Shown: in pieces, positions 20,545-32,600 of the stretch
Layout: each line of letters opens with the position of its first letter
Position numbering within the stretch: the first letter of the stretch is position 1
DNA from: Undaria pinnatifida
Taxonomy: Eukaryota; Sar; Phaeophyceae; Laminariales; Alariaceae
NCBI GenBank assembly: GCA_012845835.1
Contig: JABAKD010000024.1
Location: forward strand, 7,777,103 to 7,841,102
Length of the DNA: 64,000 nucleotides
Direction of reading: 5' to 3'
The notes under the pieces: model-generated
The model's input: only the letters and a program-made list of their open reading frames with translations
Told to the model about the DNA's origin: nothing
Databases searched by the model: none
Position numbers and translations under genes: made by a program

Positions 20545-22126
20545 CCGCGTCGTTATCTATAACAGTCTTTTTTAACCTTTAACCAAGGATGTCCGTTGCC
20601 GGTTCCAGTTCAGGTGCGGTTCTCGAGTTCACCTGAGGTTCTCGAAGTTTCAGCGGTTTCTTGATATCGGGGTATTGCCCCCTTAACAATTGCAGTCAAG
20701 CCCGGATGGGGGTGAAAGGGGCGCACGGAGGGCATGGTCACCACCGTCTCCGCTCATCGGAAGTAGCGCACTATCACTACACACAAGCTCCTTCGCTAAA
20801 CGGCCCTGCGGGATGTCGGAGAGATTTTGCCACTGGAAAAGAATAGTGTTTTTCGAATTTGTAATTGTGCAACGCGCGGTGTAAGAGATCACTCCAAGTA
20901 AATTTTTCGGGAAAAGTGGCGTCATGATCTCAGATGACGACAAACGTCGACCAAGGATTTTCCACCGATAAAAAATTCCAAGCTAAATATTTCGAAAATC
21001 AGAGAACTGAGGTGTAAGAGATACCCTTCTCTCTGGACCTTATTTGTTCGGTCAGGCATGAGCGTATTCCGTACACCGATCGTCAACTTTTTGGGGAGCC
21101 ATGCATCACGACAAAAAACGATTTTAAGACGATTGCGATCGTATCACGCGCGTAGAAAAAACATAAACGTAGCAGCAGTGAGACATGGGTCACCGTGCTA
21201 CGACACACGCGTGTCGCACAGCTCCTTAGCTGGTACAATGCAGGTATTATAATGACACTTCTATTCCAGCGACCCCAGATGTTTCCTGTGGCCGATGCTG
21301 TAATCGTCGTATTCGTTTTTTTACACTTTTTTTCCTGGATGATTGTCCCAAAGCAGTTGAAGCAAGGGACAGCTTACGCTATACCTACAATGGGACCCGA
21401 AGGGTACGCCAGCTAGTGTTGGGCTGCGAAAGCAACTGAGTTAAATCGACACACGACGCGTATGAAAATACGTGGAAGTGTGGTGAGCTAAAGCTTTATT
21501 TTTCCCCATCCGCGCCGGAGGATAACCAAAAAAAAAAAAAAACAAGCCAACCTATTACTAGCACTACATCAAACGGATCTTGCCGCAATCACGCCGTCCC
21601 CGGGGGGATGTTCCCCCAGTCCAGTCGTTCGACCTCACCCTTTTAGGACTGCTCTCGCACGTTTTTCTTGCCCCTTTCTTTGCTGCGAAAATTGTTCCCC
21701 ACTAGGTGACCAAGTAGCTTGTCCCCAAAACTACATGTACGTGCGGTTTCGACACTATCTACGATAAAGGTGTACCAGTGTTTTCTGAGGCTCATAACCT
21801 CTTGAGGAAATCCGTACAATTAACAGTATACCTCACCCAAAAACTGACTTATTAATAGAGAAAACTGAAAGCTGTACCCAATGGTTTTGAACGAATCCAT
21901 GGCCTAGGAAAGGAAAAACAACGTTTCATATTACAAGATAAGACTGACATTCCGACGGTTTTGGGTCAAGGAGTCCCCGTCATTCAGAAAATGATTTCGC
22001 CAAAAAACGGTATACCTTAATTATACCTTAATACCTCTATCGTAGCACGGGTCTTTCAAGGGGCTCATCCTTGGAGGCCTGTGTATGACGATGCATGGTG
22101 TGACAAAAAAACACTGAGTGCGATGT

Positions 22127-22400
22127 TTTATAAGACTGATTCTACAATAACAGCCCCCTGAAAAATCGGCGATTTTCTTGAACGAACGTTTCATGGCTGC
22201 TCGACACGAGGACGGATGCTATGAAAAAATACATAATCAAGCACCTTCTTGCTTGCCCTGGACTATCGAGCGATGTCGTCGGGGTGGCACTGGGCACCAT
22301 ATTTCTGGACATACAGCCGGGAGCTGGTTTCAAAACCAGCGATTTCGATAAAAAATACATGGCTGGGGGAGCTACCGCGGAACGACTCAAAATTGTTCTA
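22127..22400 (+). repeat. Left arm of a long inverted repeat
   Basis: About 270 bp, inverted relative to 24645-24915, roughly three quarters identical by eye. Shared blocks include CGTTTCATGGCTGCTCGACAC, ATGCTATG.AAAAA and GGGAGCTGGTTT. Antisense frames in both arms share SSSHETFV and LKPAPG, so the arms may derive from a once-coding sequence. The arms enclose about 2.2 kb that contains other small repeats. Confidence 0.65.
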
Positions 22401-23427
22401 GCAACGTCAGCTGTGAGTTGGACGAATTTGGGGTCGATACTCATGTTTGCAAGCTGCGTACTACACCGGTCACCCGTCTTTGGTAGGTTTTCGTGAGTCA
22501 GAACCTAATATAATATTACATTGTATTGCACTACTTATCATGCGCGACCAAGTGTTAGATTGGTAACTCGTCGATCCTCTGCATATCTAGCAATAATGAC
22601 AACAATAACGACATTGTCACGCGGCTAGGAGGAGCGTGGAAGAACTATGCGATAGTCACCATGCTGCGCGCATGTCGTGCATATCCTTTCACACATACCA
22701 CCAAGTCCAGAAATATAAGCAACAATTTATTTCAAATTGATGTACAAATAAATGTCTCTTGTACTTGATTTATTTTTATATAAAATGTCAATGTATTTAC
22801 GGATATTATAGAGCGGTATAGCATAGCAGTTCGGACACATCCCCTAATAATGTAGACTTAAGAAATTAAACCCTGGCTGCTTCGTGTGGCCGATGCAAAG
22901 ATCGGATGTTGTTGATCTTTAGATGCTGTTTTCCCTCTGGAACACCCCAAGGTACAACCGCTTAACCCTTGTGGTGAGGGTGGTGGTCAAGCTCGGAGCT
23001 TGGTTGCGGTATGCAGGTGTGCGATAAAGATAAGCCAAAATAAAATGATAAAATATGTGGAGGAAACGCATCGTACACCCAATGCAATTGTTGGAGGTGT
23101 GTCTCTATTAGGAGGAGGCACGGTGGTCCGTCTCGAAAGAGATGCACCTCCAGCACACGGTTTCAGCTCGTGTCATTTAAGTTCTATTACTACCAACACT
23201 TAATCCAAGTAGTATGTCCCCAAAAACTTGTGTGCCGTTCTAAAGGGGTTCAAGGCGTAGCAGACTTTGCTGTGTTTTCAAACCTTGGAGAATACCAGGG
23301 TACCTCTGGCACGAGATACGTACTATAGCACCAAACATATTTTACGATTTGGAGGTGGCCCGCACATTTTTTTTTAGTAAATCCAAACAAGGCGCGGCGA
23401 CGCCGAGCTCGGGGCGTAGCCTTAGCC

Positions 23428-23472
23428 TGGAGTAGGGTTGGGGTTAGGGTTGGGGTTAGGGTTGGGTTAGGT
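23428..23472 (+). repeat. Interstitial telomere-like tract (TTAGGG variants)
   Basis: Alternating GGGTTGGGG and TTAGGG units (GGGTTAGGGTTGGGGTTAGG), about 40 bp. TTAGGG is the telomere repeat known from brown algae and many other eukaryotes. Internal position suggests a relic of repair or rearrangement. Confidence 0.6.
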
Positions 23473-23814
23473 CAACGCCCCCTCTTGAATTGGAAAAAAA
23501 AAACATCCAAATTTCCCCCAAAAATTCCAAAATCGTACAATAATTGTTGATACCTTTTACCTGGTATGTTTTGTGTGCCACACGACCTGCAAAGGCACAA
23601 AAAAAATGGCGACTGACTCCCTGAGCGAACTGGTACATATGAAGTAGGCAGTTGAAACGAACCGGACAGCGCCGAGAGATGCTCGTAATTGGGGTTCCCA
23701 GTTTCCGCGCAATGCACCGATAAGGTGCTTTTGGGTGCGTGTGGTTGCGTGTACGTCGTGCGCCGCCCAAAACACCGGCTTAACCCTTGTATTACAGCAG
23801 TGGTCCCTCTTTAG

Positions 23815-23965
23815 TGCCGGTATGCGCACTATAGATGGAAATACCGGCACTATAGCGGCAGTCGGCACTACTCCGCATACGGCTACTACTGGCTGTTCTC
23901 ATCTGTGTCAAGTGACTTCACAGGCACTATAGCGCGGGCAATCGGCACTATTCAACCGGCATCAT
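23815..23965. repeat. CGGCACTATA-type repeat
   Basis: Several CCGGCACTATAG and CGGCACTATTCAACCGGCA units. Related sequence occurs at 61905-62082, where GTGCCGGTTGAATAGTGCC at one end and ACCGGCACTATT at the other look like inverted ends, and as fragments at 49850-49915 and 50615-50655. Probably a MITE family. Confidence 0.5.
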
Positions 23966-24082
23966 AGAGGATCCATTTCTGTACTGGAAAGCAAATCACA
24001 CACTAATTCTAGGTACAGGGTGTCTCCAACAACGTGGATGCGGTTCCAAAGGGAGCAAGACCAGACAAGGAGTGTCACCTTA

Positions 24083-24155
24083 AGAGCCCCAAATCCCTCC
24101 CTATACTAACTTCAAGTAAATGTGTCCCAAAAAAGGGTTTCCAGTGGTGAAGGCG
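24083..24155 (+). mobile_element. Short MITE, about 85-bp family, copy 1
   Basis: The unit runs from a TTAAGAGCCCCAAA-like end through CCTCCCTATACTAACTTCAAGTAAA to CCAGTGGTGAAGGCGTTAA. The same element occurs at 33415-33500 (reverse), 49035-49123 and 56848-56931 (reverse). The ends TTAAC.CCTTT and AAAGG.GTTAA are inverted repeats. Confidence 0.6.
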
Positions 24156-24644
24156 TTAATACCAACAGCACCGCCTACAAGACCAAGGCAGCACCGTCTT
24201 CAATACCACGCAGTAGTGCAGCCGTTTCAAGACAAACGCCGCTTTTAATTAAGACCAAACAGTATCGCCTGTAAGGCCAAACAGATGTGCCGCCTTGAAC
24301 CCGTCTGCTGCTGGAAAGCGAATTATTACACACTACTTCCAAGTAGAAATTTGTCACGAAAAACGTCGGTGCAGTTTTAAAGAGGGTGAAAGTCCTTATA
24401 CTACAAACCAGTACTTGAAAACTCGCTGTAACTAGAGTGTACGCTAATTTCAAGTGGTGTGTTCCCGTAAACGTGGATGCACTGCTATGGTGCTCATGGC
24501 AAGCTTCGCTTGACGCATGCTATCAACAGTGCAGTAAGGGGGTCCCCCGAAGTTTTCTGAGCCTCCGCGCATGAGGACCTATAGGCCTCACCAAAAACGC
24601 TCCGAGAAAATTGTACGTTGAGCAATCCCAGGGCCTCGGTGTGT

Positions 24645-24915
24645 AACGAACCATATTGTGAGTCGTTCTACGGTTACCCCCGTCACATTTCTTTAACGAA
24701 ACTGGCGGTTCTTAAACCAGCTCCCGGCCGTATCTCCAGAAGTACGGTGCCCGCTGCCACCCCGACGTCATCGTTCGAGAGTCTTTTGCAAACAAGAAAA
24801 TACGTGAAGTTTTTTCCATAGCATCCTTCCTCGAGTGTCGAGCAGCCATGAAACGTTCGTTAAAGAAAATCGCTGCTTTTGGGTGGTGATCGTAGAATCA
24901 GTCTTGTGTAAAACA
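24645..24915 (-). repeat. Right arm of a long inverted repeat
   Basis: Reverse-complement partner of 22127-22400. Its plus-strand frame has VLKPAPGRISRSTVPAATPT and, across a frame break, SSSHETFV. I do not recognise the protein family. Confidence 0.65.
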
Positions 24916-25421
24916 ACAGCAATGGGATTCCGACGACACTGGGCGCCAGTTTATCAGTTGAGCTGGGCCCTGACTAAGAAAGCATTTGGCCCAAAAGTGC
25001 TCGTACGCCTACTACAGTAGCACGCATCGTCTCGCTAAATAAACAACTGTGCAACAAAATGCGTAATAAAAATGTATCGTGCTTGCACCTGCTCAAGACA
25101 ACCTTCGGCCGTTTCACGCGGGCACGGCTAGGCTGGAAGGGCGCCCGGTGCTCCTCCGTACAACGACACGGTTGTATTGCATCGATACACATCAATACAA
25201 CAACTCTAGTATAACAAACCCTCAGCGGGTCTTCTTTTTACACGGACGACCCCACCAAATAATACACGGTCACTCATGCAACGGACGTCAACAGGCAGCG
25301 GCAAACGCCCACTGCCGGGTAATCCTCCTGTGCGTGGGTGCAGTGGGCGACGGACCGGCGGGGGTAGGTGCTCCCTTTCTAGCACCAGCACAACCATTAC
25401 GCGCCGTCGTTTATCGTCCCA

Positions 25422-25427
25422 TTTATT
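25422..25427 (-). terminator. Possible polyadenylation signal for the TENT4-like gene
   Basis: AATAAA on the minus strand just after the candidate stop codon at 25459. Position is the only evidence. Confidence 0.35.
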
Positions 25428-25458
25428 ATCTGGAGGTGACGGGTTGCTTGGCGCCTAA

Positions 25459-26663
25459 TCAGCTCAAACAGCATGGGGGCTGCAAATGTGCCGCAGGATG
25501 CCGGTGTTGGTCTTGGTGCTGCCGCCGTCGGACCCCAAAACCTGACCAAGCATACAGACAAATACGTAAGGTGATGGTATACAGCGCCAGAGTATATAAT
25601 GAGTACAGGTTCTCCCTTCGGAGGTGAAATATAAGGAGGGGAATGCTATACTGAGTATACGGTGCTATTGATAGACACGTTTGGTGAGCGCTTCGTTATG
25701 TTAAGGGTCAATTATTTGGCAAAAGCAAACCCAGCGTGGGTACCCCATAATTATAAAGGAGACGCAACATCACCAACCTGACCAAACAAACAAGCAAAAG
25801 AGTAAAATATGACGGTATACAGTACCATAAGAGTATATAATGAGTATACGGTGGTATTGATAGGCACGGTTGGTGAGCGCTTCGTCATGTCAAGGGTCAA
25901 TTATCTGGCAAAAGCAAACCCCGCGTGGGTACCACATAATAACAAAGGTTACCTCACATTAGCCTCCAACATCCATATAAACGACATGAAAACATAAAAG
26001 TGAAACTACAGCTGCTCCAGTCCTTGTAACCAGATAGTGCCGAGGGCTCTACCACCATACTATTCATACCCGGGTATCAGGGGGTGCCTTTTTATTCATA
26101 CAGATGTGGGACGGTAGTCCCTTCGCAGGTTTCTCTTCCGTATAAGGAGGTGTAGAGACACACCAAGGTGGGCCATGTGCGTACCCGCACTCTCGAGGGT
26201 CAGCGATGAGGGAACACCTCAGAGTGCCCTCGAGGAGCCAGGATGGTCTTGAAGGATTATAGTGATAACGAGGCGGTACGATCTAGGGCATAGGGCCTGG
26301 TATCCACATCACCCCCCCCTTTTTCAGAGGTGCAAACGTGCGCGTCTTGCAAGAAGTGATGCACAACATATTTCGTTCCATTTTAGAAGTACCACTCGTG
26401 GAGCTTTTCCACGGTATACCGTAGTAATGCCAAAGATGATCAACAACTATCGATGCATACCAACTACACTTTTAGCTCTACTTCATGTCTGTGGTACCGT
26501 AGTAGAGGGGGTACAACGCAAGCAATATTTCTCTCTCGCGGCCTACCCTGACCGGTGACAAAAACTTACAGCCAGGCATTGAGTTCAGCACTCCCAACGC
26601 TCGTCGACTTGCGATTACGCGCGCTAGGCACTCTCTGCGTTGTTCTCTTACCGAGATTATTGG
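25459..26663 (-). CDS. TENT4-like fusion: possible C-terminal exons
   Basis: 26663-26570 reads PIISVREQRRECLARVIASR then RALGVLNSMPG, with acceptor tatgcag and a strong gtaagt donor (phase 1). A candidate last exon at 25541-25459 ends at a TGA, about 35 bp before an AATAAA on the minus strand (25427-25422). Other frames are open at 25541, so the last 27 codons are tentative. Confidence 0.4.
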
Positions 26664-29600
26664 CTGCATAATTCGTACTGCATATTAATAGTAGCATTAA
26701 TGGTATGAATACTGAAAATTCAAGGCGAGTCGACGAGTGAACAAAATAATGCTCAACTCATCTCGCGATAAAAAAAAAACATGTACCGCCGTAGTGGAGG
26801 GGGGCGGGTGCCTGCTATGTGACCGAGGATCTGCGTCAAGAAAAGTGAGGGAGCTCGAGAAAAAATGAGAAGACGATATTGGATGGAAAATAAAAACGAA
26901 TAAAAGATAAAGGAGCATAAAGATTACGATCGACCCTAAACTTGTCGAACTTGCAGCTGCCGTTGGTAGAATAGTGTTATAAAATATAAAAGAGTAGCAT
27001 TCACCTCTTTCCCGTCTTGGTTGACCCGCACCATCTTGGCCTTGAGAGTGGTCAGCGCTTCAAACAAAGCACGCTGTACCTGGCCTATGCCAAACGAACC
27101 CCTCCCGACGTTGTTCATGCAGTTCAGCGGGTCCTGTGCGCCACAAACACCCACCCAGCAGAAAAGGGTTATTTCGTTAAACCCACATCTGGCAATTCAA
27201 ATAGCGAGAATGGCGAACATTCACGGCAACTCCTCGTTGTCCAAAAAAATTACGACGCATCATGCTACGGCACGGTATTGTATACTGTATGCTGTGTACC
27301 AGGAACCTGGTAACACATACCTTAGTACCAAGATGCTATCTATTCCAATGATATCTAATGATATCAGTTGGGGAGTCCCATCCGTCACAAATATTTTTCC
27401 CAAAAATGTACGATCACTATCGTGGTTCGCATCACACGTAATGTGCCAACTGTGGGTGCTGTCGGCAAATATATGGTCGGTTGATTAAAGCCGGGTATAA
27501 CGCACGACGTACGATCGTCAATTGCCAATCGGCCTTGGTATTACGCCCAAATCGTGCGGCGAGTGCAAGAACGCCAGCCCGGTATTGACAGTTCAAAACG
27601 AGCGTCAGCGATGAACGAATATTCGGTGCGATGTACTTGGAAGTCGGCAGGACAATTAATGCTCCGCTCCGAGCCACACTTCGAAGTACTCACCATAAAA
27701 ATATAGGCGGTCGCGATCTCCCGGCGCCACGATTCTGAAAGAAGGAAAAACCATGGCTGGGCTGATCAGCTAAAAAGTTTTAGGAATGTGTGGTTCTTGA
27801 GGGAAAAAAATTATCCTGGCTCTCCTTGCCAAGAGCACAACGGCTCAAGTAGAGGCCATCACAGTATTATAAACAAACGGGAGTTCACCAACTGCACGGA
27901 TGTGAGACATCGTCTGATACCTATTGCAGCAGTCAGTGGACCTGCCTCTGTTGTGAAAAAAATTGACGCAATGTATGCTTGTCATACCTCGATGACGATC
28001 GGATCTCCAGCTTGGGGGTGCGGTGGGAAATCGTGAACGCAGAACCGGAAACCGCCCCCCCTCACGCTAAAGCCCTCTCTTGCCATGTCGAAATCCTCTC
28101 CGAACAGATGCAAGAAGTCTAGCAAAAGCTCACCGAGCACCTGGTCACAGCAGCAACGAAACCCATCGACTAGCAGTTTGCAAAGGGGAAACTGCTCCAT
28201 CACTCGCGACATGACGGAGTGCACAATGCACATCGTGGGCGCTTAAAACACTTTCACCTGATGATACAGGTTCTGCACGTGGGGCTTAGCTGCTGTGTTT
28301 TACGCATAACTCACGCACGTGGGGCTTAGTTGCTATGTTTTACACGTAACTCATGGGGTACGTACGTGCAATTATACAACTACTTACAAATAACGATTTC
28401 CTGAGAGGCCATGAGAGGCCTCCATTGTTTTTGCTTTCCACACTAACTTCAAGACATTCTCCTCTCCGGACGGCTGAGCGGGTTCGCATGCCTGAAACAG
28501 CGCTTCTCAGCGCCTTTATCTTCAAAATTTAAGTTTAAAAGTCCTTTTCTTGGGGAAGCTGATTTTTTTTTCTTCCTCTATGTTTAAAACTCCTTTTGTT
28601 GGGAATACCATGTACTACCTGGACACCGCCTCCTTTCGGTACTAGCGGAACGGTCCAGCTTGTTTTTGAACGAAGCTGTCATCATACAAGAGGTCCCAGC
28701 CTGATGATATCAGCTTGGCTCATCACATCATCAGCTCAGCTCCGCCCAGCAGCGCCCAGCAGAGCTCAGCAGCGCAGCGCCGTGCAGTGCCGTTCCCTGG
28801 CGTTCCCTGGGGTGTCCTGCCGTGCGGTGCGGTACTGTGCGATGCTGTGCGGTGTTCTGCGGTGCTGTGCCGCGGTGACTGCTTTGCTGTACTTACCCTC
28901 TTTTAGTTGAATCACAATAAAAATGCACCCCCAGCTCAGCTCAGCCCACAGCTATAATATATTTCTCACAGCAACGCAGCGCCGTGCGGTGCCGTGCGGT
29001 GCCGTGCCTTGCCCTGCGGTGCGGTTTTGTTTCATGCTGCGCTGAGCTTTCTTTCGAACATACAGCAGTACCAGGTATACGACGCGAAGTACCAGATACC
29101 AGTTATACCGGTATGCACGTGTTTTTGTACTGGTCCTTAAGCTTCCTTCAAACTTAACTGTCCTCTCTCGGCCCCTACGTTTTTTTTCTCTCGCAAATTA
29201 CACCCGCACTGCCGATCAGAATGTGACATCGCCAACAAGCACACAGCACAGAAGTGCACAGCACAGGGCAACTATGAATGGCTCTGCCCAAGCAGCTCTT
29301 GGCATTATCGATTCGCTAGTCGCACCAAATCATGGGCCTCTTCTTTCTGCCCCCTTTACGTACACGTTTTAGTTGCATTCTTCCTTGCGCAAGCGAAGCG
29401 GGCAGCGTCGGCCGCCCACGGAGCGGAGCACTTGTACTTAGTACGTATGCTGTGCACATCAGTTCAGGTCATGGCAACTACGGTCGTAAAAGTCTCACCG
29501 GCTCCTCGCCGGACGTAATGTAAGGCGACAATGGGGGCATCATCGGGTGCAAACAAAAATCCGCCACCGGCTGCGGTAGCGGAGGCGGTGGCGGAGGTGG

Positions 29601-32600
29601 GACCGAGGAGATGGGGATGCCGCCGTCAGCACGTGGCTCCGATGCCGTCGGACTCCCGGCGCGGACCTGTCAAATGAAACAAAATTACCATCAAAGAGCA
29701 TCAATGACCACCCGGCAGCAAGGCAAAGGAAACGCCGATCACAAACGTCCGCAGCTAAGCCGTGCCAGAGTAGATGTTGCATTATTGAGTCCTAATGTTG
29801 TATTCACAGTGACAGGGTTCCTCAACAAACAAAAAGTAGCCGACGGCTTTGGAACCCGATGATGCTTATTCCATAACATTAGTTGGTTTATGTATATTGA
29901 TAGCCCATGGGATTGTGTGCCGGCGGGCTTACGATAACCTCAAAGTCGGTTGCTGGGCGAGATGCAATTGTAGACCATCTAAAACGAGGACCCTCGGGAC
30001 ACGTAGGTGTCATCCCCATCGGAGCACGTGTCTACCCTCCGTTCATGTAGTATTGTCTCCCGTTCAGAAGAAGCCTGGAATCGAATCGACGTGTAAGAGG
30101 TAAGCAATGGCCATTAGCTCGCGCAGTGACAAGGAAGGGGAAAGAGCGACCAGGATATTGACAATTACGCACATGGCAATAACCTTATCGTGTAAAACAA
30201 GCGCGGTAGACTGGTCGCGCGGCTTCCAAAGGTGAGTAGCGACCACTCCACCTATCGAACTCACCGCCGAGGTATTTGAAATAAGGCATACAATAAAATC
30301 ACCTCCGCAGAAGATTGTTGGTCGCTTCCCACTGCTGCGGGGGCAGGCGTTGGCGCGCCAGCATGGAATTCCTGCATCAAAACCGCCCTCGCTGTTCTCG
30401 ATCCCACCCAGTACTGCTGCCGCGGCCTGTAAAGACGCGCAAGGCAGATACAGTTAGGATACGCAACAAGACACGGGGCAACAAGAAACCCACAATGACA
30501 TGTACAGGAATATAGGAAATCCTGGAGTTGTACTGCAAGTTAGTATAGAACGCACCCTCGCCCAAACAAAAAAGCAGCATGTACCACTATTTATGTGTAT
30601 TGTTGGGTGCCCTTTATCTATACCCACCGACCACCAGAAGAACTACGTACTTCATGTCATGCGTGGGATGTCAAAAGTCATCGACTCCCAGCCAATTTGT
30701 TCGTTTTGTTCGTAAAATGACGTACACACCAGGGGACCACACAGGAATGTCATGCTCAGAATGCAAAAGTCATCAAGGTGCACATAACAGTAACACCGCG
30801 AAGTATCAGAAGAATATCAGTTCACACTTCACGTCATGCTCAAGACGCCATCATGTCATGGACGCTAAAACTCCTCGACTGCTAACCAACTTATTTCCAG
30901 CGCCTGCAACAGAGTGCCATATACCATGTACCTGGTATGACACATTGCGAGCCACAAACGCACTAGCTTCCTGCGAAAACGCCGCTTTACACATGCCAGG
31001 TACTGTACCAGGAAACGCATATCTGGTACATGGTAACACTACCCCTGGTAGTCAACTAGTAACTAGCGGGTGACTTATTATTAGTTCCTACTCGTAATAA
31101 CATTAGTTACCATTAGTATAATCAGTCAACTAACTGTAACACATACAGCCAGCTAATAAAACATAGCCGACCTATACCACATACTACCCTGGTAGTCAAC
31201 AAATGATACTACTGCTGTAATACTGCAACAAACCGCCAACTAACAGCTAGTCGATGGCTTACGATTGGTGTGCTATTAGCGTCGTCAGCCAACTCGCAAC
31301 CCTTTCAATTATGATATCGATGCTCATATGGACACCAACGTACCAGTAGCAGTTCTTATTCGCTAACGAACTAAAAAACGACCACATCTATCCTAAGATG
31401 ACACGCTTTGCCCATCTCCACAGGCGTTGGCGTTCGAAGAAAAACATTGGCGATGGAAGCAAGAAGTTCGATAAGTACGGCGTGATCAGTATTCTCCAAA
31501 TATAAGTGAACTCCAATTCGAGAACGGGCCAAGGTTGGATAAAAAGCTACTGTTTCTCGAACCCCCGAATCCCCATGCGTCTTGTGTCGGACACTTACGT
31601 GGCAACAGATTCCCTACATGTGATTAAGGTCATTGGTTTAGGTTCCACCGCGCTATCTCTGGTTGCACCGCATTGCCGCACCTGTCCCAAGATGACATGC
31701 TCTGCCCATCTCCCCCAGGCGGTTGCCTCTTCACCGTCCTGTTCCCTGCTCGTGCATCACGAGCTAACATTCCCGTAAACCCTGAGCCGCCTCTCGTCAA
31801 AGAAGGACGCTGCCAGAACCCTCGCTGCCTTCCGACCGCCGGTGCCATGCTTTTCTTGCCCCAAGTTTCCTCAACTTTAGATGCTGGCGAGAATTGCAGA
31901 ATGGCCGCAGGGAAGCCATCAGAGTGCCCTGGCGACGGTGGTATGGAAAAATCGGAGTCCCTTACGTCGGATCTATTTTCCGATTCAGAGCGGGACCGAG
32001 GGGATACGGTGGTCACCAGACAAGCTTCATCGGAGTGTTCGCGTTCGGCGCCACCACGCTCCTCCTTTTCCATGTTAGTGTTTGGCGGGGTTGCGCGGCG
32101 TTGGTCAAGGCCACCACGCTTGTCTTTTTCAGTGTCAGTGGAGGGAGGAGTCGCGCCGCGTTCGTCACCCCCACATTTTTCGTCCCTCTCAGGTGGGGAT
32201 GGAGTTGCTCGCCGACTGGGGGTGCGGGACGACGTCGTCGGACTAATCTCTTCGGGCTGTTCGTTTTCAGCACCCCCACGCCCTTCTTTTTCCATGTCAG
32301 GGGGGGGTGAAGTCGCGCGGCATTCGCCAAAACCCCCATGCTCCTTCTTTCTCTTGTCAGGGGGAGGTGGAGTCGCTCGCTGACTGGGAGGGCGGGACAA
32401 CATCGCCGGACGAATCTCTTCCGGCTGTTCGTGTTCGGCATCACCGCCACGCTCCTCATTTTCCCTGCTAGGGGGAACTGGAGTCGCGAGGCGGTCACCA
32501 ACACCACCACGCTCCCCCCTTTCCCTGCTAGGGGTGGGTGGGGTCGCCCGGCGTTCGTCAGCAACCCCGCGCTCCTCCTTTTCCTTGTCAGGGGGGGGTG

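Larger units (their letters stand above)
20209..25458. other. Repeat-rich intergenic region between MRD1 and the TENT4-like gene
   Basis: No conserved coding exon was recognised. The region holds an interspersed repeat at 21430-21530 (reverse), an inverted repeat pair at 22127-22400 and 24645-24915, a telomere-like tract at 23428-23472, a CGGCACTATA repeat at 23815-23965 and a cluster of MITE-like elements at 23180-24490. The longest ORFs are repeat derived. Confidence 0.7.

Noticed and set aside
31673-32383. 236-aa plus-strand ORF
   Set aside because: Antisense shadow of the repeat-bearing TENT4-like exon; only the minus strand has splice-site and domain support.
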